Positions 1 to 8,099 of a stretch of 64,000 nt of DNA are shown here, piece after piece. A model generated the notes under the pieces. The model had not been told where the DNA came from. It saw only the letters and a list, made by a program, of their open reading frames with translations, and did not search any database. Every line of letters begins with the position of its first letter. The first letter of the stretch is position 1. The translations under genes and the position numbers were made by a program. This stretch comes from Dyadobacter psychrotolerans. Its GTDB lineage: Bacteria; Bacteroidota; Bacteroidia; Cytophagales; Spirosomataceae. The stretch is from the NCBI RefSeq assembly GCF_004349265.1, contig NZ_SMFL01000004.1, positions 405,150 through 469,149 of the forward strand, in the 5' to 3' direction.

Positions 1-1175
1 TGCTGAATAATTCCGCGGTACATATCCAGCACATACATTGAACCGTCCGGCGCGTTGTACAGATTCACCGGGCGAAAGCGCTCGTCGGTGCTGGCCAGGA
101 ATTCCTTAAACTTATAGGCCTGCTCTCCTTTTGTCACATAACCGTTTTCTTTCAAAATGTTACGTTTGATCAGGTTCGCGGATGGTTCGGGAACAAAGGC
201 GTTCCATTCGTAAACTCTACCAAAAAGGTCACCACGGTAAACCACCGGCCCGGCAGCAGCAGTAAATTCATTCAAACGAAGACTGTCATCGAGGATATTT
301 TTCATATATCCGCGGTTCACACCAGGCGTCGGACGAATCGGATAAACTTTATTGTTTGTTACTGATTTTTCGTTAAAACCCGCAACGCCACGCTGGTTTT
401 TATTCATCGCTCCAAAACCCGGTGAAAAATAATCGCCGATTAGGTTTTGTGAATTCGTATTATAATAAACCCTTCCGTAGTTGTCCTGGGTAATTCCCCA
501 CTGGCCTCTGAAATGTGTATGTTCAACCACCCATTTATCCCCGATTTTACGGTACCGTTTATCAGACTTTGAGTTGTAAATCCAGTTGTCAAGTGTACGA
601 AGAAGTCCGTTTGGCTGATGCTCAACGTTTCCTCCTTCGGCATACTTGTCATCAACAAGCTGTCTTTTTAGAGCCTTATCATTGTTTAATTCATAAAACC
701 AAAGACTGGCCGGTTCTGCCACCAGAATACCATTGTCAATCAGACAGATCGCACGTGGCAAAACCAGGGAGTCGATTACAACTTTGCGGTCGTCATAAAC
801 TCCGTCTTTATTTTTGTCGGTCAGAATTACAATTTTTCCGTTTGGTACATCTTCGCCGGTTCCGATTGTGTCAGGCATATAACCCGTCATCTCTACAACC
901 CACATTCTGGCCTTATCATCAAAAAGCATTGCGACGGGAGTGCTCACCAATGGCTCGGAAGCTACCAGCTTGACCTCAAAGCCATCTTCTACCTTCATTT
1001 TGCTGATGGAGGCTTCGGCAGAGACAAACGGTGACTGGCTAAAATCGATCTTTGAATCTTCCACCGCCGACGTGTTCGTCGAAGTCTGTCCGGCTGAGGT
1101 CTGCTTGTTCGCCTTGCAATAGAAGAGCACAGACGATACGGCAAGTATCAGAAACGGATATTTTAATTTTTTCAT
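1..1175 (-). CDS. Putative membrane-bound dehydrogenase-like protein, 3' end beyond window
   Basis: The visible 391 residues read from an ATG at 1175 and continue past the left edge without a stop, so the C-terminus is missing. The N-terminus has a basic start, a hydrophobic stretch and a Cys near residue 20, suggesting an exported protein, perhaps a lipoprotein although the residue before the Cys (Tyr) is not typical. The body resembles the beta-propeller domain of the large PVC/Bacteroidota family called putative membrane-bound dehydrogenase, with stretches such as VKLVASEPLV, MWVVEMTGY, GRVYEWN and SMYVLDMYRG. Family members often carry HEAT repeats and a cytochrome c domain further on, which would lie outside the window. 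It follows the MFS transporter by 66 bases on the same strand, so the two may be co-transcribed for sugar or sugar-acid use. The substrate is unknown. Confidence 0.7.
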   Translation of the reverse strand, partial: MKKLKYPFLILAVSSVLFYCKANKQTSAGQTSTNTSAVEDSKIDFSQSPFVSAEASISKMKVEDGFEVKLVASEPLVSTPVAMLFDDKARMWVVEMTGYMPDTIGTGEDVPNGKIVILTDKNKDGVYDDRKVVIDSLVLPRAICLIDNGILVAEPASLWFYELNNDKALKRQLVDDKYAEGGNVEHQPNGLLRTLDNWIYNSKSDKRYRKIGDKWVVEHTHFRGQWGITQDNYGRVYYNTNSQNLIGDYFSPGFGAMNKNQRGVAGFNEKSVTNNKVYPIRPTPGVNRGYMKNILDDSLRLNEFTAAAGPVVYRGDLFGRVYEWNAFVPEPSANLIKRNILKENGYVTKGEQAYKFKEFLASTDERFRPVNLYNAPDGSMYVLDMYRGIIQ

Positions 1176-1212
1176 TTTTGTAATCGTTCCAATGATTAGT
1201 TCAAGGTGTGAT

Positions 1213-1228
1213 ACCGGAATTTTCCGGT
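1213..1228. other. Short palindromic hairpin between transporter and dehydrogenase genes
   Basis: A 7-base perfect inverted repeat (ACCGGAA / TTCCGGT) with a two-base loop lies in the 66-base gap. No U tract follows it on either strand, so it is more likely an attenuating or mRNA-processing hairpin than a full terminator. Confidence 0.35.
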
Positions 1229-1241
1229 GCGGTCGTGAATG

Positions 1242-2540
1242 TTACACAGTTAACGATTCTTCAACCGGTTTCATATTTTTTGTTAAAAAATGTATAATAA
1301 TCCATGCCAGCATGTAAGCTAAACCACAGATAGTGAACAGGATATTATAACCGGCCCCGATATTTCCAAGCAACTTATAGTGATCCAGAAGCGCACCAAC
1401 CAAAAGAGGGAAAAATGTGGATCCCAAAGATCCTGCCATTCCTCCGATACCGACTACAGAGCTTACTGCACGTTTTGGGAACATATCTGAAACGGTCGTG
1501 AAAATATTCGAACTCCATGCCTGATGGGCTGCTGTTGCAAGGCTGATAATACCTACTGCAACCCATACATCGGTGGCAAACTGAGCCAGCATGATCGGAA
1601 GAACTGCGAATGCCACAATCAGCAAAGTTGCCTTTCTGGCGCGAAGCGGAGCCCAACCTTTTTTGATCAGGTAAGACGACAGCCAGCCACCGCCGATACT
1701 TCCAAAAGTTGTAGCAGTATACACAACCACCAGCTGCAAACTCGGTTTTTTTAGGTCCAATGCAAATGTAGACGCAAAATAGGGAGGTAGCCAAAATAGG
1801 AAGAACCACCAGATTGGGTCAGTCAGCAATTTTCCAACGATAAAAACCCAGGTTTGTCTTAGACCAAGGAGTGCCGACCATTTGATAGGCTTATCGTTAA
1901 CACTGGCTGCAGGTTCGTTGTCACTGTGAATGTATTCGTATTCTGCGGCTGAGACTTTTTTGTTGCGTGATGGAATTTCATAAAGGATAATCCAGAATAC
2001 AAGCCATATAAAACCCAGTGCACCCGTGATCAGGAAAGCTTCCTGCCAACCATAAGTGCCTAGTAGCCAAGGAACTAGAATAGGGGCTGCGACAGCTCCG
2101 ATACTGGTTCCGGAATTGAAAATACCTGTTGCCAGTGCCCGCTCTTTTTTAGGAAACCATTCTGCCGTAGCCTTAACAGCAGCAGGAAAGTTACCAGCTT
2201 CACCAAGCCCTAAAAGTGCCCGTACGGAAGCAAAACCAATCGTTCCGGAAACAAAAGCATGTAAAATTGCAGCGATACTCCAGATGGTGATCGAAATTGA
2301 ATAGCCTTTTTTTGATCCGAGCCGGTCAATAAAATTTCCGAAAACAACATAACCCAAAGCATAAAATCCGGCAAAAACCATAACGATGTTTGCATAATCG
2401 GTTTCGGTCCAGTTAAATTCAACTTCAAGAGTGGGTTTTAAATAACCGAGGATTTGTCTGTCGACGTAATTGATTGTGGTTGCAAAGAAAAGTAAAGCGC
2501 AGATGACCCAACGATAATTGCCAATTTTGGTTTCTTCCAT
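1242..2540 (-). CDS. MFS transporter, hexuronate (ExuT)-like anion:cation symporter family
   Basis: A 432-residue integral membrane protein with about 12 hydrophobic segments, the usual size for the major facilitator superfamily. Near the first helix it has INYVDRQILGYLKP, and around residue 112 GEAGNFPAAVKATAEWFPKK, both typical of the anion:cation symporter branch that includes ExuT and GudP-type sugar-acid carriers. It would import an organic anion such as a hexuronate with protons across the inner membrane; the precise substrate cannot be read from sequence. The start is an ATG at 2540. The dehydrogenase-like gene follows 66 bases downstream on the same strand, which supports a joint role in uptake and use of a carbohydrate derivative. 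Confidence 0.85.
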   Translation of the reverse strand: MEETKIGNYRWVICALLFFATTINYVDRQILGYLKPTLEVEFNWTETDYANIVMVFAGFYALGYVVFGNFIDRLGSKKGYSISITIWSIAAILHAFVSGTIGFASVRALLGLGEAGNFPAAVKATAEWFPKKERALATGIFNSGTSIGAVAAPILVPWLLGTYGWQEAFLITGALGFIWLVFWIILYEIPSRNKKVSAAEYEYIHSDNEPAASVNDKPIKWSALLGLRQTWVFIVGKLLTDPIWWFFLFWLPPYFASTFALDLKKPSLQLVVVYTATTFGSIGGGWLSSYLIKKGWAPLRARKATLLIVAFAVLPIMLAQFATDVWVAVGIISLATAAHQAWSSNIFTTVSDMFPKRAVSSVVGIGGMAGSLGSTFFPLLVGALLDHYKLLGNIGAGYNILFTICGLAYMLAWIIIHFLTKNMKPVEESLTV

Positions 2541-2653
2541 GATGTGAACAAATGGGTTCCTTTCGGATCAGGGGAATAGGTTTAATAATGATACTTTCAG
2601 ATAAGACTGCAATATGGCCATTCTACCCCTTAATGTAACCGTCGAATATTAAA

Positions 2654-2692
2654 AAATCCCTCCAAAACGACGTAGCGTCCGGGAGGGATTTT
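2654..2692 (-). terminator. Rho-independent terminator after surE
   Basis: AAAATCCCTCC pairs perfectly with GGAGGGATTTT across an 18-base loop. Read on the minus strand the stem is followed by a run of six T, which fits termination of the surE transcript. Confidence 0.8.
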
Positions 2693-2739
2693 AGAATTTT
2701 AACTTATTGATGAAATAATATTGTTGAAGTATTTTAAAG

Positions 2740-3483
2740 TCAGGCAATCGGGTAAGCAAGCTGTGCTTTTACCAATTCCGCCTCGTTTGTTAGGTCAAGA
2801 CGTAGTGGTGTAATAGAAACAAAGTCATTTTCAACGGCCCAGCGGTCTGATCCTTCTTCTGCCGGTTCCAGTGGAATCACTGTAAACCAATAATGTTTTC
2901 TACCCATCGGATCCAGGCCAGGTTCGATTTTGTTATCGTATAACCGTACAGATTGCCTCGTCCATCGAACACCTTTCGGCTTACGTGGAAAGTTGACGTT
3001 AATCAGGTTTAAGTGCGGATTTTTGAATAACAGATCAAGTGTCTTTTCTATAAATGGATCCAATCCTTCAAAATCCGGTTCGATATCGCCAACAGGCGTA
3101 CTAAGGGCAATGCCCTTCATACCAAACAAAACCGCCTGTTTTGCCGCGGCAAGCGTTCCTGAGTGCCACATGGCATTCCCCAGATTGGGACCCATATTGA
3201 TTCCCGAAAGCACAACATCGGGCTTATCCCAAAGATGCTGTCCCAGTGCTACGCAGTCGGCAGGCGTACCATTCACACGCCATGCATCGATACCGTCAAA
3301 ACTGACCGGAGACTTTTTATATGACAATGGTCTTGAAGCGGTAATTGCGTGTCCCATAGAAGATTGTTCTACATCAGGGGCTACGATTTTGACTTCACCA
3401 AACCTGGTGGCGATTTTAGCCAGGGCCGCTATTCCCGGGCTGTATATTCCGTCGTCGTTTGTTACCAGAATTTTCATAAGCAT
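2740..3483 (-). CDS. surE: 5'/3'-nucleotidase SurE
   Basis: A 247-residue SurE-family phosphatase that removes phosphate from nucleoside 5'- and 3'-monophosphates with a divalent metal ion. The metal-binding NDDG sits at residues 9-12, followed by SSMGHAITASRPL, NGTPADC and SGINMGPNLG...HSGT, which together form the family active site. Length matches the family (about 250). Two in-frame ATG codons lie two codons apart at 3483 and 3477; the second gives the usual MKILVTNDDG start, and no strong ribosome binding site separates them. The gene is monocistronic: the upstream gene is divergent and a terminator follows. Confidence 0.95.
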   Translation of the reverse strand: MLMKILVTNDDGIYSPGIAALAKIATRFGEVKIVAPDVEQSSMGHAITASRPLSYKKSPVSFDGIDAWRVNGTPADCVALGQHLWDKPDVVLSGINMGPNLGNAMWHSGTLAAAKQAVLFGMKGIALSTPVGDIEPDFEGLDPFIEKTLDLLFKNPHLNLINVNFPRKPKGVRWTRQSVRLYDNKIEPGLDPMGRKHYWFTVIPLEPAEEGSDRWAVENDFVSITPLRLDLTNEAELVKAQLAYPIA

Positions 3484-3562
3484 ATCATTTTATCAAAAAA
3501 CTTAATAAAATTATGCCTGGTATGTTTTTTATGCTTTTTCCTTCACTACTACATCGACCACT

Positions 3563-4465
3563 ATGAAAAAAGCTACCCTTTTACACAATCCAACTGCGGG
3601 AGAAAAAGACTTTTCAAAATCTGAATTAACCTCAGTAATAGAAGACGAAGGTTTTGAGTGTAATTATGCATCGGTTAAAAAAGACGGATGGGATGAGTTT
3701 TCAAATGAAACCGATTTTCTGATCATCGCCGGCGGTGACGGTACAGTTCGCAGAATAGCAAAAGCGCTTATGAAAAGGAGACGGCTCGACAAACAATATC
3801 CCATCGCAATCCTTCCTCACGGGACGGCGAATAACATCGCCGGCACTTTGAACATCAGTGGCAAAGTAAAGGACATCGTAAAAACCTGGCATTCTGGAGT
3901 ACTTAAGAAATTTGATATTGGAAAGATTTATGGTCTGGAGGAGGAAATGTTCTTTCTTGAAGGCTTTGGCTGCGGCATTTTTCCCAGATTAATAAAGGTC
4001 ATGGAAAAGATGGATGATGAAATTGGTGATTCTGTCGACGAAAAAATCAAGGCGGCAAGAGCGGTTCTATATGACATCGTTCTTAATTATAAAGCACTTA
4101 ACTGCAAGATCATTGCCGATGGCGTTGAGCATTCGGGTAAATATATCATGGTCGAAATTATGAATACGCGCTCGATTGGCCCTAACCTTGAACTGGTACA
4201 TTCGGCTGATCCGGGAGATGGAGAGCTTGAAATCGTGTTGATTCCTGAAAGTCACCAGAAGAAGTTCGAAGATTTCCTGCTCGACAGAATAAATGGCGGA
4301 GATGAAGAATATAATTTCACTATTATCAAGGCTAAAAACATTGAGCTGGAGTGGGAGGGAAAGGACATTCATGTAGACGACGAAAGACTTAAACCGGAAA
4401 AGCCAGCCAAAATAACAATTCAGGTGCAGCCCGGAATGCTTGAATTCATGGTTGCGGGAGAATAA
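3563..4465 (+). CDS. Diacylglycerol kinase family lipid kinase (YegS/DgkB-like)
   Basis: A 300-residue cytosolic lipid kinase of the DAGK catalytic family. GGDGTVRR at residues 57-64 is the nucleotide-binding loop, and LPHGTANN at 84-91 is the second conserved motif. The C-terminal half is the beta-sandwich lipid-binding domain, with a DGELEIVLI stretch. It probably phosphorylates diacylglycerol or a related lipid, recycling lipid intermediates; the exact lipid is not determined. It is divergent from surE (79 bases apart) and ends in a strong terminator, so it is transcribed alone. Confidence 0.85.
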   Translation: MKKATLLHNPTAGEKDFSKSELTSVIEDEGFECNYASVKKDGWDEFSNETDFLIIAGGDGTVRRIAKALMKRRRLDKQYPIAILPHGTANNIAGTLNISGKVKDIVKTWHSGVLKKFDIGKIYGLEEEMFFLEGFGCGIFPRLIKVMEKMDDEIGDSVDEKIKAARAVLYDIVLNYKALNCKIIADGVEHSGKYIMVEIMNTRSIGPNLELVHSADPGDGELEIVLIPESHQKKFEDFLLDRINGGDEEYNFTIIKAKNIELEWEGKDIHVDDERLKPEKPAKITIQVQPGMLEFMVAGE

Positions 4466-4490
4466 TTGGTAGGAAAACGTATGGATATTA

Positions 4491-4533
4491 ACCGGTAATC
4501 AGCAAGTTATCCCTGCTGGTTGCCGGTTTTTTG
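4491..4533 (+). terminator. Rho-independent terminator after lipid kinase gene
   Basis: A 14-base stem (ACCGGTAATCAGCA with TGCTGGTTGCCGGT, two G-U pairs) with a 9-base loop is followed by a T run. Confidence 0.8.
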
Positions 4534-4607
4534 GCTTTTTTTTAATAAGATTTCGTCTATCAATTATCGTACGATAACTTTTGATTATTGGTGATAACAA
4601 ATTGTGA

Positions 4608-4639
4608 TTGGCTCACGACTGGCCGGCAAGTTACCTTTG
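4608..4639 (+). promoter_or_regulatory. Candidate Bacteroidota promoter for FNR-ferredoxin operon
   Basis: TACCTTTG at 4632-4639 matches the TAnnTTTG -7 element and a TTG at 4608-4610 lies 21 bases upstream, close to the usual -33 spacing. The leader to the ATG would be about 65 bases. Confidence 0.45.
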
Positions 4640-4710
4640 ATGCAGAAATATGGGAGAAATAGTTGATCCTGTATTTAATTTTCATCATTCCAATATTCTT
4701 AAAAGTTATC

Positions 4711-5715
4711 ATGATCACCACAGACATTTGTATTATAGGCGCAGGCCCGGTGGGTCTTTTTGCAGTATTTGAAGCGGGGCTCTTGAAAATGCGCTGTCAT
4801 CTTATTGATGCTCTTCCGCTGGTAGGCGGACAGCTCTCCGAGATATATCCACAAAAACCCATCTACGATATACCCGGTGCTCCGGGAATTATTGCAGAGG
4901 ATTTGATAAAAAATCTTTTGCTTCAAATTGAAGAATTTAAGCCGGGGTTTACTTTGGGCGAGCGCGTGGAAGAACTGGACCGGCAGCAGGACGGCTCCTA
5001 CATTGTGAAAACCAATGAAGCTACAGAAGTACATTGCCAGGTGGTCGTTATCGCTGCGGGACTTGGTAGTTTTGAGCCCCGCAAACCTGCTGTTGAAAGG
5101 CTCGAACATTTCGAAGGGAAGGGGGTGCATTATATGGTGAAACGCCCCGAACAATTCAGAAACCAAAAAATCGTATTGGCTGGTGGAGGAGACTCTGCAC
5201 TTGACTGGACCATTTTTCTGGCTGATATTGCTCAGAGAGTAACCCTGGTACACCGAGGTGAAACTTTCCGAGGTGCTCCTGATTCCGCAGCAAAGGTTTT
5301 TGAATTGGCTGAGGCCGGTAAAATAGATTTGATTCTGCAATCGCAGGTAAACAGTCTGGGTGGTAATGGAGTGCTTAAGGAAGTGTCTGTTTTGGGAAAT
5401 GACAAAAGTCTGACCAGCATTCCGACAGATAGTTTTATTCCACTTTTTGGTCTGAGCCCCAAACTGGGTCCGATTTCGGACTGGAATCTGGGCGTGGAAA
5501 AATCTGCTGTTGTGGTAGACACAGTTGATTATTCAACAAATGTTGAACGAATTTATGCAATCGGTGATATCAACACCTATCCGGGAAAACTCAAACTGAT
5601 TCTCTGCGGATTTCATGAAGCAGCAATTATGATGCAAAGCGCTTTCAAATATGTTTATCCGGACCAGAAATTAAGTTTTAAATACACAACCGTTAACGGT
5701 GTCAATGCTTTTTAG
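4711..5715 (+). CDS. Ferredoxin--NADP(+) reductase, thioredoxin-reductase-like type
   Basis: A flavoprotein that moves electrons between NADPH and ferredoxin. From the ATG at 4711 it is 334 residues, the normal family length; an upstream in-frame TTG would add a hydrophobic extension and was rejected. GAGPVG at 10-15 binds FAD, GGQLSEIYPQKPIYDIPG is the conserved stretch of this FNR class, and AGGGDSALDW near 155 is the NADPH-binding loop. The CxxC redox pair of true thioredoxin reductases is absent, supporting FNR. The C-terminus carries IYAIGDINTYPGKLKLI. A [2Fe-2S] ferredoxin follows after two bases, its probable partner. Confidence 0.9.
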   Translation: MITTDICIIGAGPVGLFAVFEAGLLKMRCHLIDALPLVGGQLSEIYPQKPIYDIPGAPGIIAEDLIKNLLLQIEEFKPGFTLGERVEELDRQQDGSYIVKTNEATEVHCQVVVIAAGLGSFEPRKPAVERLEHFEGKGVHYMVKRPEQFRNQKIVLAGGGDSALDWTIFLADIAQRVTLVHRGETFRGAPDSAAKVFELAEAGKIDLILQSQVNSLGGNGVLKEVSVLGNDKSLTSIPTDSFIPLFGLSPKLGPISDWNLGVEKSAVVVDTVDYSTNVERIYAIGDINTYPGKLKLILCGFHEAAIMMQSAFKYVYPDQKLSFKYTTVNGVNAF

Positions 5716-5717
5716 TC

Positions 5718-6041
5718 ATGATCAATATCACAGTTAAAGACCCCGATGGTCATAGTCAGTTGCTAGACGTACCTACTGATATCGGACTAAATCTGATGGA
5801 GGTATTAAAAGCCTATGAGTATGATATTTTAGCGACTTGCGGCGGAATGGGACTTTGCGCTACGTGTCACATCGAAGTGCTTCGAGGTGCAGAAAATTTA
5901 CCGGAATGTAACGACAACGAGCTTGATACACTGGATACTTTGCCGGACGCAGATGTTAACAGCCGGCTGGCCTGTCAAATTCGGCCGGGTGAAAACATGG
6001 ATGGATTAGTAATCAAATTAAAGAACCTTCAGGAAACTTAA
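5718..6041 (+). CDS. [2Fe-2S] ferredoxin, adrenodoxin/plant-like fold
   Basis: A 107-residue electron carrier. Cysteines at 41, 47, 50 (CGGMGLCATC) and 86 (LACQI) form the C-x5-C-x2-C...C cluster ligand pattern of vertebrate-type ferredoxins. It starts two bases after the reductase stop codon and is followed by a terminator, so the two form a dedicated NADPH-to-ferredoxin chain. The final electron acceptor is not encoded nearby; candidates in such organisms include desaturases and hydroxylases, but this is inference. Confidence 0.92.
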   Translation: MINITVKDPDGHSQLLDVPTDIGLNLMEVLKAYEYDILATCGGMGLCATCHIEVLRGAENLPECNDNELDTLDTLPDADVNSRLACQIRPGENMDGLVIKLKNLQET

Positions 6042-6072
6042 AAGGCAATAGAATTTTGGAATAATAGTACAG

Positions 6073-6108
6073 AAACCTTCGCCGTGACATACAGCGAAGG
6101 TTTTTTGT
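6073..6108 (+). terminator. Rho-independent terminator after ferredoxin gene
   Basis: AAACCTTCGC and GCGAAGGTTT form a perfect 10-base stem followed by a T run. Confidence 0.85.
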
Positions 6109-6148
6109 TTATAGTGTGTGTGTTAGGCTTGTTGGATAATTTATATTC

Positions 6149-6853
6149 TCAAAGAATGGTTTTCGCAACCGGGAAAGCCAGATCTACCCAAAGCTGATGC
6201 ATTTTACCTGAAAAATGAAGTCCGTCGCTTGCAACCATAGTTGGGTCATTTAGGGCCTTGCGGGAGGTTGGCGTAATGTCGATAAATCTGATGTTTAGCT
6301 TGTTACATTCTTCTTTTGCAACTACATTGAATCGGTCAATTTCCTGGGCAATCAATGCAGTATTGCTTCCGCCGGCATAAGGTGTTACGCCCCAGTCAGG
6401 TGTGGATAAAACAAATACCTTCGAAGCGTTACCGCCGGCAAAACCTACACTTTTTCCAAGTAACTCGCGAAATTCGATTCGGTATTGATCAAGGCTTCTG
6501 CCCTGGTATTGGTTGTTCACGCCAATAAGAAGCGAAACCATATCATATTTTTTGGATGCTGGTAATGATTTCACACCGTTGAGCAGATCACCCGTTGTCC
6601 ATCCTGTTGTAGCAATTATGTCAGGCGTTTTGACTGCCTTGCCAATACTTTTCAAGTCTTTAACCAGCAATACCGGCCAGCGCTGATCCGCAGTCACATT
6701 TTGTCCAATGGTGTAGGAATCTCCCAGAGCCAGATATGAAAGGCCTGTTTCAATTTCCTGTGGCGTTGGCGGCACCGGGTTTTCCATTTCGCCCTGCTCA
6801 CTGCAGGCGCTTGAAAAAAGTAAAATTGCGATAACTAACTGCAACATTTTCAT
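6149..6853 (-). CDS. SGNH/GDSL-type hydrolase lipoprotein
   Basis: A 234-residue lipoprotein esterase. The signal peptide ends in a clear lipobox (FSSAC) with the lipidated Cys at 17, placing it in the cell envelope. Block I is LALGDSYTIG with the catalytic Ser at 46; block III is GVNN at 111-114; block V is SDGLHFS with Asp 210 and His 213. These are the four SGNH signature positions. The substrate could be an acylated sugar, lipid or peptide and is unknown. It stands alone, convergent with the ferredoxin gene. Confidence 0.88.
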   Translation of the reverse strand: MKMLQLVIAILLFSSACSEQGEMENPVPPTPQEIETGLSYLALGDSYTIGQNVTADQRWPVLLVKDLKSIGKAVKTPDIIATTGWTTGDLLNGVKSLPASKKYDMVSLLIGVNNQYQGRSLDQYRIEFRELLGKSVGFAGGNASKVFVLSTPDWGVTPYAGGSNTALIAQEIDRFNVVAKEECNKLNIRFIDITPTSRKALNDPTMVASDGLHFSGKMHQLWVDLAFPVAKTIL

Positions 6854-7291
6854 GGTAAAATATTTTAACTCAGCCGAGTGTGCTGGTTTCCATTTTATCT
6901 ATATACTATTTTTTTGTGGCGTTTAGATCAAAGGTTGTCTATAATGCTTCATTTTAGTGGAAAGATCATGTCAGTTTACCAGGTGGAATATCTATCGAAA
7001 TAGTTTTTGTCCTTTTCGTAGTTGCAGAAAAAAACAGGTTTATTTTAAGTAATTGTAAATATTTTAAATGTGATTTTTATTTTTTATTTAGGAAATGACA
7101 TCTGTTTAATTAGTTGTCATTGAATAGGTTAAGGATGTTTCGTTATTAAGTTGCAATTAAAATTGGAAAAGTAAATGCCTGAATTTTTAAACCAAGCCTC
7201 TCAATTTGGTAATTTTGGCTTTTAAAATTTAGTTATCAGGACAGGAATTTAAGATTTGAGACGGTTCTGATTTATTAGTAAAGAAGAAAAA
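6854..7291. other. Intergenic region, 438 bases, divergent promoters
   Basis: AT-rich spacer between the divergent SGNH lipoprotein and Anbu genes. No open frame of note, no RNA gene and no repeat was recognised. A TAATTTTG at 7210-7217 may be the -7 element for the Anbu gene. Confidence 0.6.
7210..7217 (+). promoter_or_regulatory. Candidate -7 element upstream of Anbu-type protease gene
   Basis: TAATTTTG fits TAnnTTTG. No good -33 TTG at the right distance was seen, so this is weak. Confidence 0.3.
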
Positions 7292-8017
7292 ATGACTTAT
7301 TGTTTAGGAATAAAAGTAAAGGAAGGTCTGGTTGCGATTGCCGATACGCGTATCACTGCGGGTACAAACACCACCGTTAAAAAGAAAATGTACATTACCC
7401 AAAAGGATGATTATTCTCTTTTTATCATGACGAGCGGCCTTCGCTCTGTACGCGACAAAGCGGTACATTATTTTGAAGAACTATTAAATGACGGCATTGT
7501 TTATAACAAACTTTATAAAGCTGTCAACGCTTTCGGGGAGCAAATTAAGCGTGTCGCCGAAGAGGACAGGGCATCGCTTGAAAGAGCAGGATTGAAGTTT
7601 AATTTGAACACGATCGTTGGCGGACAGCTAAAAGACGATAAGGATCACAAGCTTTTTCTGTTGTATTCAGAAGGCAATTGGGTTGAGCTAGATGAAGGTT
7701 CTCCTTACGTGATCATTGGTAATTCCGGTCAGGGGAAAGCGATTCTCAACCGGGTGCTCAACGAAGAATCCACCATGAAACAGGCTTTGAAGGCAGGATT
7801 TCTTTCCTTCGACTCGACGCGTGTGAGCAATAATGATGTAGAGTTTCCGATTGATGTGGTGCTTTATAAAAAGGATAGTTTCCAGATCGTCGAACATCGC
7901 TATGAGAAAAAGGATCTCGAAAAAGTATCAGAGCTTTGGGCAGAAAAATTAAAACAGGCGCTGGATGATATTCCGGAGGACTGGATGGACAAATCTTTTG
8001 ATAAAATTCCTCAGTAA
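7292..8017 (+). CDS. Anbu (BPH) proteasome-like peptidase
   Basis: A 241-residue member of the bacterial proteasome homologue family Anbu, an Ntn-hydrolase related to HslV and proteasome beta subunits. It begins MTYCLGIKVKEGLVAIADTR; removal of Met would expose Thr2 as the nucleophile, as in the family, and the Ser/Asp/Lys-rich strand pair (IADTRITAG...KKMYI) follows the proteasome fold. Length agrees with Anbu (about 240). In many bacteria Anbu is in an operon with a circularly permuted ATP-grasp, an alpha-E protein and a transglutaminase-like protease; here the immediate neighbours are unrelated and the gene has its own terminator, so it is an orphan. Confidence 0.88.
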   Translation: MTYCLGIKVKEGLVAIADTRITAGTNTTVKKKMYITQKDDYSLFIMTSGLRSVRDKAVHYFEELLNDGIVYNKLYKAVNAFGEQIKRVAEEDRASLERAGLKFNLNTIVGGQLKDDKDHKLFLLYSEGNWVELDEGSPYVIIGNSGQGKAILNRVLNEESTMKQALKAGFLSFDSTRVSNNDVEFPIDVVLYKKDSFQIVEHRYEKKDLEKVSELWAEKLKQALDDIPEDWMDKSFDKIPQ

Positions 8018-8035
8018 AATTTCTCGCATAAAATT

Positions 8036-8075
8036 AAAAAGCCCGGTAATGCTGTTCTGCGTTACCGGGCTTTTT
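8036..8075. terminator. Bidirectional terminator between Anbu and M28 peptidase genes
   Basis: AAAAAGCCCGGTAA pairs with TTACCGGGCTTTTT, a perfect 14-base stem with T runs on both strands, serving the two convergent genes. Confidence 0.88.
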
Positions 8076-8099
8076 GTATGCCGGGGTAGGGGCTAAACT

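Noticed and set aside
515..973. 152-residue plus-strand open frame in the first kilobase
   Set aside because: It is antisense to the membrane-bound-dehydrogenase-like gene, whose sequence is clearly coding on the minus strand.
4699..5340. 213-residue open frame antisense to the ferredoxin-NADP reductase gene
   Set aside because: It overlaps a well-supported enzyme gene completely, has no recognisable motif, and has the composition of a shadow frame.
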